Below are positions 1 through 5,307 of a DNA stretch of 5,307 bases, in pieces. The stretch lies in NCBI GenBank assembly GCA_025350345.1, contig JANXYA010000117.1:1-5307 (forward strand). Reading direction: 5' to 3'. The notes beneath the pieces were generated by a model. It was not told the DNA's origin, did no database searches, and saw only the letters and a program-made list of their open reading frames with translations. The translations under genes were made by a program, and so were the position numbers. The stretch comes from Gammaproteobacteria bacterium. GTDB lineage: Bacteria; Pseudomonadota; Gammaproteobacteria; Steroidobacterales; Steroidobacteraceae. Every line of letters starts with the position of its first letter. Within the stretch, counting starts at the first letter, position 1.

Positions 1-436
1 TGAACACGGAATCGAGCGAGAAGACGATGTCGATCACCGCAATCTGCAGCACGATGGAGGTGAAGCTGGCCACCACGCGCGCGCCGCGTTTCGCCGCCGC
101 GCCCTCGAGAGTGCGATGGATCTCGAGCACGCTGTTGACCAGCAGGAACAGGCCTCCGCTGCCCAGGATCAGATCGCGTCCCGAAACCGGCTGCCCGAGC
201 AGCTCGAACCAGGGCTGCGTCAGGCGCGTCAGCCAGATGATGGAGAACAGCAGCGCCAGGCGCGTGAACATCGCGAGCCCCAGGCCGACCACGCGCCCGC
301 GCGACCGGCTGGCGGGGGGCAGGCGGCCGACCAGGATCGCCAGGAAGATGACGTTGTCGATGCCGAGCACGGTCTCGAGCACCGTCAGGGTCGCGAACGC
401 GGCCCAGGTACCCGGTTCGTTCAGCAGTTGCAGCAT
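1..436 (-). CDS. TerC-family (YgdQ-like) integral membrane protein, N-terminal part; 3' end outside the window
   Basis: This reading frame enters through the window edge, and 145 residues are visible. The protein starts MLQLLNEPGTW and matches what I recall of E. coli YgdQ (TerC family, about 240 residues) along its length. The family's first acidic membrane motif is seen as ETVLGIDN (residues 21-28). RDLILGSGG lies at 87-95 and the second acidic motif, DIVFSLDS, at 136-143. Hydrophobic segments lie near 12-36, 46-70, 88-105 and 122-145, giving an inner-membrane protein. Family members are linked to metal handling, especially manganese export, and to tellurite resistance; the substrate of this one is unknown. 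The ATG is preceded by only weak Shine-Dalgarno matches (GAGG 11 bases away, GGGG 5 bases away). No in-frame alternative start lies between it and the secF stop. The gene begins 31 bases after secF with no terminator between, so it is probably co-transcribed with it. The family call is strong, the role is not. Confidence 0.9.
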   Translation of the reverse strand, partial: MLQLLNEPGTWAAFATLTVLETVLGIDNVIFLAILVGRLPPASRSRGRVVGLGLAMFTRLALLFSIIWLTRLTQPWFELLGQPVSGRDLILGSGGLFLLVNSVLEIHRTLEGAAAKRGARVVASFTSIVLQIAVIDIVFSLDSVF

Positions 437-467
437 GCGTGCCCCGGCCTCGCCCCGGTGCGATCGC

Positions 468-1403
468 TCAGGGCAGCTCGTCGAGCGCCTTTTTCACGGC
501 GGTAGGCAGCAGGTGCTCGGCCTTCAGGCCACAGTCCAGCGCAATGGCGCTCGAGATGTAGATCGAGGAATAGGTGCCGGCGACGATCCCGATGATCAGG
601 GCTGCCGAAAAACCCTTGAGCGCCTGACCGCCCAGCATGTAGAGCGCCACCACGACGATGAGCGTCACGACCTTGGTCATGATGGTTCGCGACAGGGTCT
701 GGTTGATCGACTGGTCGAGCACCGCGACCGGCTCCAGCCGCCGGCTCCCCTCGAAGCGCTCGCGGATGCGATCGAAGACCACGACGGTGTCGTTCAGTGA
801 ATAGCCGATCACCGCCAGCATGGCCGACACCACCGGCAGGTCAAATGAGGTATGCCACAGCGAGAAGGCCCCCAGCACCAGGATCGGGTCGTGCAGCACC
901 GCGAGAATCGCACCGAGCGAGAGGCGCCAGGTATGAAAACGCACGGCGATGTAGATAAAGATCAGCGCCAGCGTCGCGGTGAGCGCGAGCACCGCGCCGC
1001 TCTTGAGCTCCTCTCCCACCTGCGAGCCCACCACGTCGAGACTGGTCACCTCGGCCCGCGGATCGATCGAGTGCAGCACCCCCTCGACCCGGGCGCGGAT
1101 CACATCCCCGGACTGGCCGGTCTGCGTCGGCAGGCGGATCGCAGCCTCGCGTGAGGAACCCAGGTACTGGACCTGCTCCTCGCGGAACCCGGCGCGCTCC
1201 AGACCCGAGCGCAGCGTGTCGATATTCACGGCATTGCTGAAGCTGGCCTGCACCTGCACGCCGCCGGTGAAATCCACCGCCAGGTTGAGGCCGCGCAGGA
1301 AGAAGGAGCCGATTGCGATCACCATCAGCACGATCGACAGGCCGTACCACAGCTTGCGCGTGGACATGAAGGGAAAGTTCGTGGCTTTCTTGAAAAACTC
1401 CAC
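468..1403 (-). CDS. secF: Protein translocase subunit SecF
   Basis: SecF pairs with SecD in the inner membrane and uses the proton motive force to complete export of proteins through SecYEG. The protein has 311 residues, close to the usual 300-325. TM1 is near 18-36, followed by the conserved DFTGG (44-48) and a periplasmic domain to about 133. Five further membrane segments follow near 135-153, 162-182, 188-210, 243-258 and 265-287. The signature VIGYSLNDTVVVFDRIRE spans 198-215. D205 and R239 align with E. coli D213 and R247, residues implicated in proton conduction, and are 34 residues apart in both proteins. The start is GTG, 9 bases after the secD stop, with a strong site (TAGGAGAG) six bases upstream of it. 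The next in-frame ATG (residue 13) has no such site. Downstream, 31 bases separate it from a TerC-family gene. It is a separate protein, not a SecDF fusion. Confidence 0.98.
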   Translation of the reverse strand: MEFFKKATNFPFMSTRKLWYGLSIVLMVIAIGSFFLRGLNLAVDFTGGVQVQASFSNAVNIDTLRSGLERAGFREEQVQYLGSSREAAIRLPTQTGQSGDVIRARVEGVLHSIDPRAEVTSLDVVGSQVGEELKSGAVLALTATLALIFIYIAVRFHTWRLSLGAILAVLHDPILVLGAFSLWHTSFDLPVVSAMLAVIGYSLNDTVVVFDRIRERFEGSRRLEPVAVLDQSINQTLSRTIMTKVVTLIVVVALYMLGGQALKGFSAALIIGIVAGTYSSIYISSAIALDCGLKAEHLLPTAVKKALDELP

Positions 1404-1415
1404 GCTGCTCTCCTA
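1404..1415 (-). promoter_or_regulatory. Ribosome binding site of secF, overlapping the secD stop codon
   Basis: Reading the minus strand, TAGGAGAGCAGC precedes the GTG of secF. The TAG is the secD stop and also the first bases of a strong AGGAG Shine-Dalgarno sequence, with six bases between AGGAG and GTG. This decides the GTG start for secF. It also implies that ribosomes finishing secD sit on the secF initiation site, which would favour coupled and balanced synthesis of the two partner proteins (inference). Confidence 0.85.
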
Positions 1416-3284
1416 GCCTATCGACAGGCGCGCGACCTTGCTGCGCCCGCCATACATGATCGTGATCAACGCCCGGCTGCCCATGAGCGAGGTGAACATC
1501 GAGGTGAGGATGCCCAGCGTCAGCACCACGGCGAAGCCCCGGATGGCACCGCGACCGACGACCCACAGCACCAGGCCCGCGATGAAGGCCGTGACGTTCG
1601 AATCCAGGATCGCCGAAAAGGCCTTGTCGAAGCCGGCGCGTATCGCCGCCTGCGGGGTCACACCGTTCCGCAGCTCCTCGCGGATGCGCTCGTAGATCAG
1701 CACGTTGGCGTCCACGGCGATACCAACCGTCAGGATGATGCCCGCGATGCCAGGCAAGGAGAGCGTCGCACGCAGCATCGACAGGAGCGCGGTCAGCAGC
1801 ACCACGTTGGCCACCAGCACCACGTTGGCGACCAGGCCGAAGCGCTGGTAGTACAGCGCCATGAAGACGAAGACCGCCAGCATGCCGATCAGCAGCGCCT
1901 GCACACCCTTGCGGATATTCTCCGCCCCGAGGCTGGGGCCGATGGTGCGCTCCTCCACCGCGAAGATGGGTGCCGACAGCGAACCGGAGCGCATCAGCAG
2001 TGCCAGCTCGCGCGCTTCCACGGACGAGAGCCCGGTGATGCGAAACTGGTTGCTGAGCACGGCACGAATCGTCGCCAGGCTGATGATTTTCTCGGCGGTG
2101 ATATCCCGGGTGGTCTTCTGGCCGTCGATCACGCGGGTCTCGCGGCTCTTCTCGATATAGACCACCGCCATGCGCCGGCCGACGTTGAGGCGGGTGTTGC
2201 GCAGCATGGAATCGCCGCCCTGGCCGTTGAGCGTGACGTTGACCTCGGGTCCCTCATTGCCGTTGGTCGAGGTGGCGTTGGTGAGCTGGTCGCCCGTGGC
2301 GATCAGCTCGCGCTTGAGCAGCACCGGCCGGCCTTCCATCTGATAGAGCTTGGAGCCCAGGGGCGCGCGCCCGCGCTGCTGCGCCTCGGGGGCGCTGTTC
2401 TGCGAATCCTCGAGACGGAACTCGAGGGTCGCCACCTTGCCCAGGATGTCCTTGACCTCGGCGGAGTTCTGCACGCCGGGCAGCTGCACGTTGATGCGAT
2501 CGATCCCCTGCTGGGCGACGATCGGCTCGGAAACGCCCAGTTCATTGACGCGGTTGCGCAGCGTGGTGATGTTCTTCTGCAGCGCGTAGTCCTGGCGGGC
2601 CCGCACCTGCGTGGGGCTGAGCTCCATTTCGATGGTCGGACCGGTGGCATCGCTGCCGATGCTGAAGATCAGGTCGGTGTTGCCCTTGCGCAGCGCATCG
2701 CGCACCGCGCCTACGTCGGCGCCCGCGGGGAGCGAGACGCGCAGCGCGTTGGGAATCGTGCTCTTGCTCGAGGTGTAGCTGGTGATGTCGTTGAAGGGCA
2801 GGTTGGCGCTGCTGAGGATGCGGCGGAACCCCTGGTCGTAGCTCTCGAGGAGCTGCGCGACCGCGCCGTTGACGTCCACCTGGTAGAGCAGGTACAGGCC
2901 ACCGCGCAGATCCAGGCCCAGCGGCATCGGCCGCAGGCCGATGTGGCGCAGCGCCTCCGGAGCCCGCGAGGCGGTCGTCAGCGCGGAGATGTAGTCCGTC
3001 GCCATGAATTCGTTGACCGCGTCGCGCGCCTTGAGCTGGTCGGCCACGCTGGCGAAGCGGACGATTAGCTTGCCGTCGTCGAGATAATCACCGTGAAAGG
3101 GCGCCGTATGTGCCGTGAGCGCCTGCTCGATGGCCTGGCGGGCGAAATCGTCCATGGCCGAGCGGTTCTTGCGGGCCACCTGCAGGGCCGGATCGGTGCC
3201 GAAGAAATTCGGCAGGGCGAAGATCAGCGCCAGGAGCGTGACCAGCGCGACGAGCGCGTACTTCCAGCGCGGAAATTCCAGCAT
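1413..3284 (-). CDS. secD: Protein translocase subunit SecD
   Basis: SecD is the large partner of SecF in the accessory translocase complex; its periplasmic P1 domain binds emerging polypeptide. The protein has 623 residues, near the roughly 615 of E. coli, and aligns with it throughout. TM1 is at about 8-25 (starting MLEFPRWKY). PLGLDLRGG (121-129) is the family hallmark. The periplasmic region includes RNRVNELGVSEPIV (243-256) and the segment from TGLSSVEAREL (418-428) to EERTIGPSLG (444-453). Five membrane segments follow at about 460-478, 482-502, 511-531, 556-577 and 583-603. GIAVDANVLIYERIREEL (521-538) carries D525, matching the proton-relay aspartate (D519) of E. coli. The ATG lies 9 bases after the yajC stop with GAGAG six bases upstream. 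A short tandem repeat lies in the second half. No frameshift or missing segment is seen. Confidence 0.98.
   Translation of the reverse strand: MLEFPRWKYALVALVTLLALIFALPNFFGTDPALQVARKNRSAMDDFARQAIEQALTAHTAPFHGDYLDDGKLIVRFASVADQLKARDAVNEFMATDYISALTTASRAPEALRHIGLRPMPLGLDLRGGLYLLYQVDVNGAVAQLLESYDQGFRRILSSANLPFNDITSYTSSKSTIPNALRVSLPAGADVGAVRDALRKGNTDLIFSIGSDATGPTIEMELSPTQVRARQDYALQKNITTLRNRVNELGVSEPIVAQQGIDRINVQLPGVQNSAEVKDILGKVATLEFRLEDSQNSAPEAQQRGRAPLGSKLYQMEGRPVLLKRELIATGDQLTNATSTNGNEGPEVNVTLNGQGGDSMLRNTRLNVGRRMAVVYIEKSRETRVIDGQKTTRDITAEKIISLATIRAVLSNQFRITGLSSVEARELALLMRSGSLSAPIFAVEERTIGPSLGAENIRKGVQALLIGMLAVFVFMALYYQRFGLVANVVLVANVVLLTALLSMLRATLSLPGIAGIILTVGIAVDANVLIYERIREELRNGVTPQAAIRAGFDKAFSAILDSNVTAFIAGLVLWVVGRGAIRGFAVVLTLGILTSMFTSLMGSRALITIMYGGRSKVARLSIG
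1798..1833 (-). repeat. Two-copy 18-bp tandem repeat inside secD
   Basis: Two adjacent 18-base units (1798-1815 and 1816-1833) differ at a single position (C at 1812, G at 1830). In secD they encode VANVVL twice in succession (residues 485-496), within a membrane segment. E. coli SecD has a similar hydrophobic stretch with no net extra length here, so the repeat does not appear to be an added insertion. Confidence 0.8.
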
Positions 3285-3296
3285 GGGATTCTCTCA
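3285..3296 (-). promoter_or_regulatory. Ribosome binding site of secD, overlapping the yajC stop codon
   Basis: On the minus strand TGAGAGAATCCC runs from the yajC stop (TGA) to the secD ATG. GAGAG, which begins inside the stop codon, lies six bases from ATG and is the only Shine-Dalgarno candidate. The layout is the same as at the secD-secF junction: a 9-base gap with the stop codon part of the site. This suggests translational coupling. Confidence 0.7.
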
Positions 3297-3623
3297 GGCG
3301 CCTTTCAGCGTGCCCTTGGGCATGAGCTGGGAGATCTGGCCGCGCTGCACCTTGATACGCACGCCCTCGGCGACCTCGAGGGTCACGAAGGTTTCTCCGA
3401 CCTCGGTGATGCGTCCGAGGATGCCGCCGCTCGTGACCACTTCATCGCCGTTGGCGAGCTTGGCCAGCATCGCCTGCTGTTCCTTCATGCGCTTCTGCTG
3501 CGGGCGAATCAGCATGAAGTAGAAGATCGCCACGAACACGACCAGTATCAGGATCTGGCTGAGCCCGCCGCCCGAGGAAGGGGCGGCCGCCTGCGCGTAT
3601 GCCGGTGAGATCAGGAAATTCAT
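3294..3623 (-). CDS. yajC: Sec translocon accessory complex subunit YajC
   Basis: YajC is a small single-span inner-membrane protein that associates with SecD and SecF. Its precise role is unsettled and it is not essential in E. coli. This one has 109 residues, the normal length. A short N-terminal stretch ending AYAQ (residues 8-11) leads to a membrane segment at about 21-39. The typical IRPQQKRMKEQQ (39-50) follows, then a soluble cytoplasmic domain with GDEVVTSGGILG (59-70) and GVRIKVQRGQIS (87-98). The frame is open further upstream, to 3737, but that part overlaps tgt. The ATG at 3623 is chosen because it gives the family's usual N-terminus and has AAGGGG six bases upstream. It lies 37 bases after tgt and 9 before secD. 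Part of its ribosome binding site can pair into a small hairpin. Confidence 0.97.
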   Translation of the reverse strand: MNFLISPAYAQAAAPSSGGGLSQILILVVFVAIFYFMLIRPQQKRMKEQQAMLAKLANGDEVVTSGGILGRITEVGETFVTLEVAEGVRIKVQRGQISQLMPKGTLKGA

Positions 3624-3660
3624 GGTCAGCCCCTTCGGCTGGGTGCGAAAAAGGGCGGCA
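3624..3660 (-). promoter_or_regulatory. tgt-yajC gap with the yajC ribosome binding site in a possible hairpin
   Basis: This 37-base gap contains AAGGGG (3635 to 3630), six bases before the yajC ATG. In the transcript, bases 3656-3650 (GCCCUUU) can pair with 3635-3629 (AAGGGGC) to give a 7-bp stem with one G-U pair and a 14-base loop. The 3' arm contains the Shine-Dalgarno sequence. There is no run of U after the stem, so it does not look like a terminator. The ribosome binding site is clear; a regulatory role for the hairpin is speculative. Confidence 0.55.
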
Positions 3661-4791
3661 TTATGCCATAGCCGCGGGGCTGCGCCGTGGAATCGCCAAA
3701 ATCCGGGCGCTGAGCTGGGCCAGGGTACCGGCGGCAATGCTGGCGCGGATCTGGCGCATCAGATCGAGATAGAAATGCAGGTTGTGGAGCGTGCCCAGCC
3801 GTACGCCGAGGATCTCCCCGCACCGGTCCAGGTGGCGCAGGTAGGCGCGTGTATAGCGCTGGCAGGTGCTGCAGCGGCACTCCGGATCCAGTGGCCCCGT
3901 GTCCCGCTGGTAGCAGGCATTGCGGATATTGATGACGCCAGCGGAGGTGAACAGGTGCCCGTTGCGGGCGTGGCGCGTCGGCATCACGCAATCGAACAGG
4001 TCGACGCCGCGCTGCACGGCGGCCACGATGTCCTGTGGATAGCCGACGCCCATAAGGTAGCGTGGACGATGGCTTGGCATCAGCGGCACCGTGTGCTCGA
4101 GCACCCGCAGCCGCTCGGATTCCGGCTCGCCCACCGCCAGGCCGCCGATCGCCAGCCCCGCCCACTCGCGCCGGCCCAGGGCCTCGAGCGAAGCGCTGCG
4201 GAGCGTGGTGTGCACGCCGCCCTGCACGATGCCGAACAGATGTCCCGGCGGTTCGTCGCGATAGTAATGAAGGTAACTGCGTTCCGCCCAGCGCATCGAT
4301 CTTTCCATCGACTCGCGCGCCTGCGCCTCGGTCGCCGGATACGCCGTGCAGTCATCGAAGGCCATGGCGATGTCGGAGCGCAGCACGCGCTGCACCTCGA
4401 CGGAGTCCTCGGGGCTCATCTGCACCTCGCTCCCGTCCACCGGGGATCGGAAGCGCACGCCCGCTTCGCTGATCTGGCGCAGGGCGGCGAGGCTGAAGAC
4501 CTGGAAACCGCCCGAATCGGTGAGGATGGGCCGCGTCCAGCCCATGAAGCCGTGCAGACCGTCGCGGTGCAGCCCGACGATCTCCGCTCCGGGACGGAGC
4601 GCGAGGTGAAAGGTATTGCCGAGCACGATCTGCACGCCGAGCGCCTCCAGTTCCCAGGGCGCCATTGCCTTGACCGTGCCGTAGGTACCCACCGGCATGA
4701 ACGCCGGTGTCTCCACCACACCGTGCGGCAGGTGCAGGCGGGCGCAGCGCGCCGCGCCTTCGGAGTGGAGCAGTTCGAACCGCAGTGTCAT
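3661..4791 (-). CDS. tgt: Queuine/preQ1 tRNA-guanine transglycosylase (Tgt)
   Basis: Tgt exchanges guanine at wobble position 34 of tRNAs with GUN anticodons (Asp, Asn, His, Tyr) for preQ1 in bacteria, a cytoplasmic step of queuosine synthesis. The protein has 376 residues (E. coli 375) in a TIM-barrel fold and aligns end to end. D92 in TDSGGFQ is the general base (E. coli D89). D146 in FDDCTAYP is the base-recognition aspartate (E. coli D143). GIVQGG (187-192) and GGLAVGE (216-222) line the pocket. D267 in FDCVMPTR is the nucleophile (E. coli D264). The zinc site is CRCSTC (C305, C307, C310) plus H336. The start ATG overlaps the queA stop in ATGA. The bases before it show no Shine-Dalgarno match, so translation probably depends on ribosomes finishing queA. 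Its neighbour queA acts later in the same pathway. Confidence 0.98.
   Translation of the reverse strand: MTLRFELLHSEGAARCARLHLPHGVVETPAFMPVGTYGTVKAMAPWELEALGVQIVLGNTFHLALRPGAEIVGLHRDGLHGFMGWTRPILTDSGGFQVFSLAALRQISEAGVRFRSPVDGSEVQMSPEDSVEVQRVLRSDIAMAFDDCTAYPATEAQARESMERSMRWAERSYLHYYRDEPPGHLFGIVQGGVHTTLRSASLEALGRREWAGLAIGGLAVGEPESERLRVLEHTVPLMPSHRPRYLMGVGYPQDIVAAVQRGVDLFDCVMPTRHARNGHLFTSAGVINIRNACYQRDTGPLDPECRCSTCQRYTRAYLRHLDRCGEILGVRLGTLHNLHFYLDLMRQIRASIAAGTLAQLSARILAIPRRSPAAMA
4788..4791 (-). other. queA-tgt ATGA stop/start overlap
   Basis: The last codon of queA (TGA, 4790-4788) shares bases with the first codon of tgt (ATG, 4791-4789). The sequence just upstream on the minus strand (GCCGGGTGCGCGCGC) has no purine-rich ribosome binding site. 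This is consistent with reinitiation by ribosomes that have just terminated on queA. Confidence 0.85.
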
Positions 4792-5307
4792 GCGCGCGCA
4801 CCCGGCGCCGGCCAGACCAGCATGGCGTCACCATAGCTGAAGAAGCGGTAGCGCTGCGCGACGGCGTGCGCGTAGGCGGCGAGTATGGCCTCGCGCCCGG
4901 CGAAGGCCGCCACCAGCATCAGGAGCGAGGAGCCGGGCAGATGGAAATTGGTGATGAGCCCGTCGATCGCACGAAAGACAAAGCCCGGGCGGATGAACAG
5001 GCGGGTGTCCCCGCAGGCCTCGCCCGTCGCCACCGTCGACTCCAGCGCACGCGCCACCGTGGTGCCCACGGCGATCACGCGAGCGCCGGCGGCGCGGGCA
5101 CGGGCGATGGCCACCATCGTGTCGGCGGGCACCGCATACCACTCCGCGTGCAGCACCTGTCCGTCGAGCTCCTCCGCGCGCAGGGGCTGGAAGGTGCCGG
5201 CACCCACGTGCAGCGTCACCGTGGCGCAGCCGACACCCCGCGCGGCCAGTGAGGCCAGCAGCTCGGCGTCGAAGTGCAGGCTGGCCGTGGGTGCAGCCAC
5301 GGCACCG
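4788..5307 (-). CDS. queA: S-adenosylmethionine:tRNA ribosyltransferase-isomerase QueA, C-terminal half; 5' end outside the window
   Basis: QueA transfers and rearranges the ribosyl part of S-adenosylmethionine onto preQ1 in tRNA, giving epoxyqueuosine. About 172 residues are visible, roughly the C-terminal half of a protein usually near 340-360. Motifs in order (numbered within the fragment) are VAAPTASLHF (3-12), VTLHVGAGTFQPL near 30-42, VIAVGTTVARALES in the middle, then GFVFRAIDGLITNFHLPGSS and finally YRFFSYGDAML. All fit E. coli QueA. The GTG at 5300 is an internal valine codon, not a start: the frame stays open to the window edge and the residues before it continue the family motif. 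The conserved PTAGLHF reads PTASLHF here. The stop overlaps the tgt start, placing two consecutive queuosine enzymes under one transcript. Confidence 0.97.
   Translation of the reverse strand, partial: GAVAAPTASLHFDAELLASLAARGVGCATVTLHVGAGTFQPLRAEELDGQVLHAEWYAVPADTMVAIARARAAGARVIAVGTTVARALESTVATGEACGDTRLFIRPGFVFRAIDGLITNFHLPGSSLLMLVAAFAGREAILAAYAHAVAQRYRFFSYGDAMLVWPAPGARA

Noticed and set aside
460..467. Palindrome GCGATCGC in the secF end region, resembling the cyanobacterial HIP1 octamer
   Set aside because: It is a single copy that spans the start of the gap and the last base pair region near the secF stop. One GC-rich octamer is expected by chance and the gene order is not cyanobacterial.
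437..467. Terminator between secF and the TerC gene
   Set aside because: The 31-base gap has no stem followed by a T run on the minus strand. It holds only a short direct repeat of CCGGGGC, which does not form a hairpin.
27..800. 257-codon open frame on the plus strand across the TerC gene and the end of secF
   Set aside because: It runs antisense to two well-recognised genes and across the gap between them. Its product is rich in Arg and Pro, as is typical for GC-rich shadows.
841..1566. 241-codon minus-strand frame spanning the secD-secF junction
   Set aside because: It is an out-of-frame reading of the two real genes. The secD and secF frames carry family motifs throughout, whereas this product is low in complexity and rich in Arg and Gly.
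3624..3660. A regulatory arrest peptide upstream of the secDF genes, as VemP in Vibrio
   Set aside because: The gap between tgt and yajC is only 37 bases and holds no small reading frame, and the other gaps are shorter. Such a leader cannot be encoded just upstream here.
3624..3737. N-terminal extension of YajC from an upstream start at 3737
   Set aside because: It would overlap the end of tgt by about 77 bases and add 38 residues not found in YajC. The ATG at 3623 has a good ribosome binding site and gives the normal N-terminus.
3622..4836. 404-codon open frame on the plus strand opposite tgt
   Set aside because: It is the antisense shadow of tgt, whose catalytic and zinc residues are all in place. 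GC-rich codon use keeps stops rare on the opposite strand, and the translated product resembles no family I know.
5298..5300. GTG as a queA start codon
   Set aside because: It encodes the Val of the conserved VAAPTA motif in the middle of QueA, and the frame stays open to the window edge. The true start lies outside the window.

Overview
The window is a GC-rich stretch of bacterial chromosome in which every gene lies on the minus strand. The genes follow one another with gaps of 37 bases or less, so the window looks like the interior of a single operon. In transcription order (right to left) they are the 3' half of queA, then tgt, yajC, secD, secF, and the 5' part of a TerC/YgdQ-type membrane protein gene. 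The order queA-tgt-yajC-secD-secF is a classic proteobacterial arrangement. Separate SecD and SecF proteins and a SecD N-terminus beginning MLEFPRWKY, close to E. coli SecD in layout, suggest a Gammaproteobacterium, perhaps of a high-GC lineage such as Xanthomonadales, Nevskiales or relatives. The genus cannot be named from this sequence.

Layout on the minus strand: queA C-terminal half (5307 to 4788, 5' end outside the window); tgt (4791 to 3661), overlapping queA in an ATGA; a 37-base gap; yajC (3623 to 3294); a 9-base gap; secD (3284 to 1413); a 9-base gap; secF (1403 to 468, GTG start); a 31-base gap; and the TerC-family gene (436 to 1, 3' end outside the window). There is no non-coding stretch of even 50 bases. 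I see no tRNA, rRNA, mobile element, CRISPR array, convincing promoter or rho-independent terminator.

The genes serve two jobs. QueA and Tgt act in queuosine modification of the tRNA wobble base: Tgt inserts preQ1 at G34 and QueA adds the epoxycyclopentane moiety from S-adenosylmethionine. YajC, SecD and SecF form the accessory complex of the SecYEG translocon, which uses the proton gradient to help pull secreted proteins out on the periplasmic side. The residues tied to these activities are present in the parts visible.

This is mostly a conserved housekeeping region and I find no new system with confidence. The most thought-provoking feature is the TerC-family gene directly behind secF. TerC proteins in Bacillus have been linked to supplying manganese to enzymes during secretion, so its position next to secDF invites a functional link. 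Minor points are a short hairpin covering the yajC ribosome binding site, an 18-base tandem repeat inside secD, a Gly-to-Ser change in a conserved QueA motif, and stop codons that form part of the next gene's ribosome binding site.
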